Source: Firmicutes bacterium CAG:534 (lineage in GTDB: Bacteria > Bacillota > Clostridia > Lachnospirales > Lachnospiraceae). From it: DNA of 46,908 bases. Below the pieces are notes generated by a model. That model worked only from the letters and a program-made list of their open reading frames with translations. It searched no databases and was not told the origin of the DNA. Position 1 is the first letter of the stretch, and each line of letters starts with the position of its first letter. The DNA is taken from positions 1 through 46,908 of the forward strand of contig FR894522.1 of NCBI GenBank assembly GCA_000436115.1, written 5' to 3'. Both the position numbers and the translations under genes were made by a program. Shown one piece after another: positions 43,913 to 46,908 of the stretch.

Positions 43913-44254
43913 ATGGAAAGAATCGTAGAGCAGGGTCTTTTATATGATTTTTATGGGGAACTGCTCACAGAACATCAAAAGAAAATATACGAAGATGTGG
44001 TCTATAACGATCTTTCGCTGGCAGAGATCGCACAGGAAAACGGAATTTCCAGACAGGGCGTGCATGATTTGAAAAGACGGTGCGACCGCCTTTTACAGGA
44101 ATACGAGGATAAGCTGCATCTGGTAGAACGCTTTATGCGGATAAGAGATCAGATCAAAGAATTAGGAGAGCTTACCAGACAGACGGAAATGACCCGGGAG
44201 GAACTGCAGGCTGCAGTGACCGCCTTGTCCAATCAGATATTAGAGGAGCTTTAA
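43913..44254 (+). CDS. ylxM: YlxM family DNA-binding protein (UPF0122)
   Basis: A 113-residue helix-turn-helix protein resembling sigma-factor region 4 (YEDVVYNDLSLAEIAQENGISRQGVHDLKRR), conserved directly upstream of ffh in Firmicutes and thought to be an accessory factor for SRP. The ATG at 43913 is preceded by AGGTG at 7 bases; the upstream TTG at 43907 is less likely. ffh starts 3 bases after its stop, with its ribosome-binding site inside the ylxM end. Confidence 0.92.
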   Translation: MERIVEQGLLYDFYGELLTEHQKKIYEDVVYNDLSLAEIAQENGISRQGVHDLKRRCDRLLQEYEDKLHLVERFMRIRDQIKELGELTRQTEMTREELQAAVTALSNQILEEL

Positions 44255-44257
44255 CAC

Positions 44258-45613
44258 ATGGCATTTGAGAGCCTGACGGACAAACTTCAAAATGTGTTTA
44301 AAAATCTGCGAAGCAAGGGAAGACTGACTGAGGAGGATGTAAAGACAGCCCTTAGGGAAGTAAAGCTTGCACTTCTGGAAGCAGACGTAAATTTTAAGGT
44401 TGTAAAGCAGTTTATAAAGGCAGTGGAAGAGCGGGCCGTAGGCGCAGATGTGATGAACGGCCTTAATCCGGGACAGATGGTGATCAAGATCGTTCATGAG
44501 GAAATGATCTCGCTCATGGGCTCGGAGACAACCGAAATAAAGATGCAGCCGGGAAAGGCCATTACCACCATTATGATGTGCGGTCTTCAGGGTGCAGGTA
44601 AAACCACCACCACAGCCAAAATTGCAGGAAAGCTGAAGCAAAAAGGGAAAAAGCCTCTGTTAGTTGCCTGCGATGTATACAGACCGGCGGCAATCAAGCA
44701 GTTACAGATCAACGGAGAAAAACAGCAGGTAGATGTGTTTTCCATGGGGGAGAACCACAGCCCTGTTGATATTGCAAAGGCAGCCATTGAGCATGCAAAA
44801 AAGAACGGCCATAATGTTGTGATACTGGATACCGCAGGCCGACTTCATATAGATGAAGACATGATGAGTGAGCTGATCCAGATCAAATCCCAGGTAGAGG
44901 TGCATCAGAGCCTTCTGGTAGTAGATGCCATGACCGGACAGGATGCTGTTACGGTAGCCAAGGAATTTGACGATAAGATCGGTATTGACGGAGTGATCCT
45001 TTCCAAAATGGATGGAGATACCAGAGGCGGTGCCGCATTATCCGTAAAGGCAGTAACCGGAAAGCCGATCCTGTATGTAGGTATGGGAGAGAAGCTTTCT
45101 GACCTGGAACAGTTTTATCCGGACAGAATGGCAAGCCGTATACTGGGAATGGGAGATGTGCTTTCCCTGATTGAAAAAGCACAGGAGAACATTGATATTG
45201 ATGAAGCGAAGGGGAAGGAAATGGCTTCCCGCATGAAGAAAGGCAAGTTTGATTTTAACGACTACCTGGAAAGCATGAAGCAGATGAAATCAATGGGCGG
45301 TATCGGAAGCATTCTGGGAATGCTGGGAATGGGAAAACAGATGGGAAATCTGGAAGGTATGGTGGATGAAAAGCAGCTTGCCAGAACAGAAGCCATCATC
45401 CTGAGCATGACCCCTAAGGAGCGTGAAAATCCCAAGCTTTTAAACTTAAGCCGAAAGGGAAGGATCGCAAAGGGAGCAGGTGTGGATATTGCCGTAGTAA
45501 ACCGCTTTGTAAAGCAGTTTGAACAGAGCCAGAAAATGATGAAGCAGATGCCCGGAATGTTTGGGGGCAAAAGAGGCAGAGGCGGCTTTGGCGGTATGAA
45601 ATTCCCTTTTTAA
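44258..45613 (+). CDS. ffh: Signal recognition particle protein Ffh
   Basis: Ffh binds signal peptides and the 4.5S/6S SRP RNA. The 451-residue protein has an N domain (about 1-90), the GTPase domain with P-loop GLQGAGKTTTTAKIAGKL, DVYRPAAIKQL, DTAGRLHID and SKMDGDTRGG, and a methionine-rich M domain (about 300-451) ending in a Gly/Arg tail. GAGGAG overlaps the end of ylxM. Its receptor ftsY is about 5 kb upstream in this window; the SRP RNA gene was not found here. Confidence 0.96.
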   Translation: MAFESLTDKLQNVFKNLRSKGRLTEEDVKTALREVKLALLEADVNFKVVKQFIKAVEERAVGADVMNGLNPGQMVIKIVHEEMISLMGSETTEIKMQPGKAITTIMMCGLQGAGKTTTTAKIAGKLKQKGKKPLLVACDVYRPAAIKQLQINGEKQQVDVFSMGENHSPVDIAKAAIEHAKKNGHNVVILDTAGRLHIDEDMMSELIQIKSQVEVHQSLLVVDAMTGQDAVTVAKEFDDKIGIDGVILSKMDGDTRGGAALSVKAVTGKPILYVGMGEKLSDLEQFYPDRMASRILGMGDVLSLIEKAQENIDIDEAKGKEMASRMKKGKFDFNDYLESMKQMKSMGGIGSILGMLGMGKQMGNLEGMVDEKQLARTEAIILSMTPKERENPKLLNLSRKGRIAKGAGVDIAVVNRFVKQFEQSQKMMKQMPGMFGGKRGRGGFGGMKFPF

Positions 45614-45628
45614 AACCATGTTGAAATG

Positions 45629-45658
45629 AGAAATCCGTTCCAGAGGAACAAGATTTCT
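45629..45658 (+). other. Hairpin between ffh and rpsP
   Basis: Arms AGAAATC (45629-45635) and GATTTCT (45652-45658) with an inner GTTCC/GGAAC stem (45637-45641 with 45645-45649). The tail is not T-rich, so it is more likely an mRNA processing or leader structure for rpsP than a full terminator. Confidence 0.5.
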
Positions 45659-45693
45659 ATTCAAAATATAACAAAAATACGGAGGTGAAAAAA

Positions 45694-45939
45694 ATGGCAG
45701 TAAAAATCAGATTAAGAAGAATGGGACAGAAGAAGGCTCCTTTCTATAGAATCGTTGTTTCAGATTCCAGATCTCCCAGAGATGGAAGATTTATCGAGGA
45801 AATCGGAACCTATGATCCCAACACAGACCCCAGTACCTTTAAGGTAAATGAGGAACTGGCTAAGAAGTGGCTTGCAAACGGCGCACAGCCCACAGAAGTT
45901 GTCAGCAAGATTTTCAAGCAGGCAGGCATTGAGAAGTAA
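45694..45939 (+). CDS. rpsP: 30S ribosomal protein S16
   Basis: An 81-residue ribosomal protein that helps assemble the 30S subunit, recognised by MAVKIRLRRMGQKKAPFYRI and DSRSPRDGRFIEEIGTYDP. GGAGGTG before 45694 sets the start; the ATG at 45685 overlaps that site. The order ffh-rpsP-khpA-rimM-trmD is standard. A tandem duplication begins at the stop codon. Confidence 0.96.
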   Translation: MAVKIRLRRMGQKKAPFYRIVVSDSRSPRDGRFIEEIGTYDPNTDPSTFKVNEELAKKWLANGAQPTEVVSKIFKQAGIEK

Positions 45940-45979
45940 TTGTGGCTGACGGCTCGAAGTAATTGTGGCTGACGGCTCG
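45933..45979 (+). repeat. Exact 23-bp tandem duplication at the end of rpsP
   Basis: A 23-bp unit at 45933-45955 is repeated without spacer at 45956-45978, and base 45979 continues the period. The first copy contains the rpsP stop codon (45937-45939), so the protein is unaffected; the second copy lengthens the gap before khpA. Confidence 0.96.
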
Positions 45980-45993
45980 TTTGGAGGTGTACG

Positions 45994-46221
45994 ATGAAGG
46001 AATTAGTAGAAGTAATTGCAAAGGCACTTGTTGAGCATCCTGATGAGGTCGTTGTAACTCAGAAGGAAGAAGGGAAACATATTACCCTTGAGCTTCATGT
46101 TGCTGCATCCGACATGGGAAAAGTGATCGGAAAGCAGGGAAGAATTGCAAAGGCGATCCGCTCTGTTGTAAAGGCAGCATCATCTAAGGATAACCAGAGA
46201 GTAGACGTGGAAATCGTCTAG
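45994..46221 (+). CDS. khpA: KH-domain RNA-binding protein KhpA
   Basis: A 75-residue protein consisting of one KH domain with the RNA-gripping loop GKQG in GKVIGKQGRIAKAIRSVV. KhpA (YlqC) works with KhpB/Jag in RNA regulation and cell-envelope control in Gram-positives. GGAGGTG lies 7 bases before the start. Located between rpsP and rimM as in most Firmicutes. Confidence 0.94.
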   Translation: MKELVEVIAKALVEHPDEVVVTQKEEGKHITLELHVAASDMGKVIGKQGRIAKAIRSVVKAASSKDNQRVDVEIV

Positions 46222-46234
46222 GACAGGTTCATGC

Positions 46235-46279
46235 AAAGGGATGCCGGGCGGCTTTTTGCTGCATCAGCATCCCTTTTTT
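46235..46279 (+). terminator. Hairpin with T-tract between khpA and rimM
   Basis: Arms AAAGGGATGC (46235-46244) and GCATCCCTTT (46267-46276) with a 22-base loop and T6 (46274-46279). It has terminator form but lies inside a conserved operon, so it probably works as a partial terminator lowering rimM-trmD expression relative to rpsP. Confidence 0.65.
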
Positions 46280-46297
46280 GCGGCTGTAAGGAGGAAA

Positions 46298-46819
46298 ATG
46301 GAAGCATTACTGAAGGTAGGCATCATTACACAGACACACGGCATCAAAGGGGAAGTAAAGGTCTTTCCCACAACGGATGACGCGGCAAGATTTAAGAAGC
46401 TGAAAGAAGTTATTCTGGACAACGGAAAAGAAAAAAGAAAGATCGGGATCGAGAACGTAAAGTTTTTTAAACAGTATGTGATCCTTAAATTTAAAGGAAT
46501 AGATAATATAAACGATGTGCTGGCTTATAAGGGAAGCAGCCTGATGGTCACAAGGGAAAATGCCGTTAAGCTGAATAAGGATGAGTATTTTATTGCGGAT
46601 CTTATCGGACTTCATGTAAGCGATGACGAGAATAAGCTGGAAGGAAAACTTGTGGATGTGCTCGAGACAGGGGCAAATGATGTTTATGTGATTGCTCTTT
46701 CGGATGGGAGAGAACTGCTGCTGCCTGCGATCAGGGAGTGCGTTTTATCAGTAGATCTGCAGGCGCAGGAAATGAAGATCCATGTCCTTGAGGGACTTTT
46801 GGACGAACACAAGAACTGA
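46298..46819 (+). CDS. rimM: Ribosome maturation factor RimM
   Basis: RimM helps 30S head assembly through S19. The 173-residue protein has the N-terminal RimM domain (LLKVGIITQTHGIKGEVKVFP) and a C-terminal PRC-barrel (DEYFIADLIGLHV...LLLPAIRECV). AAGGAGG before the ATG at 46298 favours it over the upstream in-frame start at 46241, which lies in the hairpin. trmD follows after 18 bases. Confidence 0.95.
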   Translation: MEALLKVGIITQTHGIKGEVKVFPTTDDAARFKKLKEVILDNGKEKRKIGIENVKFFKQYVILKFKGIDNINDVLAYKGSSLMVTRENAVKLNKDEYFIADLIGLHVSDDENKLEGKLVDVLETGANDVYVIALSDGRELLLPAIRECVLSVDLQAQEMKIHVLEGLLDEHKN

Positions 46820-46837
46820 AAGGAATATAGGCGGCAG

Positions 46838-46908
46838 ATGAATTTTCATGTGATGACATTATTTCCGGAAATGATAAGAAGCGGCATGGATACCAGCATT
46901 ATCGGAAG
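46838..46908 (+). CDS. trmD: tRNA (guanine-N1)-methyltransferase, start only
   Basis: The first 23 codons of TrmD (NFHVMTLFPEMIRSGMDTSI), which methylates G37 of tRNAs. The reading frame is open to the window edge. The start is typical for the family and the place after rimM is the conserved one; AAAGGAA lies upstream at some distance. Confidence 0.9.
   Translation, partial: MNFHVMTLFPEMIRSGMDTSIIG

Noticed and set aside
9568..45979. Target-site duplications left by excised transposons
   Set aside because: Unit lengths differ (17, 20, 23 bp), no element remnants or shared target motif are present, and no such transposon is visible in the window.
1..46908. CRISPR array, prophage, IS elements, toxin-antitoxin or biosynthetic gene cluster
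   Set aside because: No regularly spaced repeats, no phage structural genes, integrases or transposases, and no matching gene pairs were recognised on either strand.

Overview
The window looks like a chromosomal stretch from a low-to-mid GC anaerobic Firmicute, most likely a Lachnospiraceae-type Clostridium relative. The grounds are the gene repertoire (ACT/PFL UPF0237-UPF0210 pair, actin-fold FtsA-like protein next to polA-coaE, pta-ackA followed by yceD-rpmF-plsX-acpP-rnc-smc-ftsY, and ylxM-ffh-rpsP-khpA-rimM-trmD), purine-rich Shine-Dalgarno sequences before most genes, and sigma-A-like promoters. Genus and species cannot be read from the sequence alone. No prophage, IS element, integrase, CRISPR array or toxin-antitoxin module was recognised.

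Layout. 1-110: probable tail of an rRNA operon with its terminator. 0.2-3.7 kb: cheV, a degenerate sirtuin-like protein and a long charged single-pass membrane protein. 3.7-7.1 kb: hisH, hisF, ung and a lysA-type decarboxylase, then tRNA-Leu(CAA). 7.4-14 kb: zinc-finger membrane protein, polA (broken), coaE, an FtsA-like actin-fold protein and a WalJ-type hydrolase. 14-15.7 kb: ACT/PFL pair. 15.9-26.9 kb: an unusual transport cluster (solute-binding lipoprotein, two sugar-type permeases, HlyD-like adaptor, MacB-like periplasmic-core protein, second solute-binding lipoprotein), then a Cache-GGDEF diguanylate cyclase. 26.9-29.7 kb, minus strand: uxaC and tmcAL. 29.9-39.6 kb: pta (broken)-ackA, yceD-rpmF, plsX-acpP, rnc-smc-ftsY. 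39.6-43.8 kb: ilvA, yitT-like, anchored GH25 lysozyme and AraC regulator, sitting between ftsY and ylxM. 43.9 kb to the end: ylxM-ffh-rpsP-khpA-rimM-trmD (cut by the window edge).

The most striking signal is a shared lesion type. Three exact head-to-tail tandem duplications of 20, 17 and 23 bp, with no spacer and almost no microhomology at their edges, occur at 9568-9607 (inside polA), 30617-30650 (inside pta) and 45933-45979 (just after rpsP). The first two cause frameshifts, and deleting one copy restores a normal full-length protein in each case. This is either an unusual mutational process in the strain or the trace of unmerged overlaps in the assembly; read mapping would decide. The second notable item is the 15.9-25.5 kb transport cluster, which mixes import-type permeases and two propeller-fused binding proteins with an export-type adaptor but encodes no ATPase, and whose adaptor carries a sharply AT-rich internal segment.
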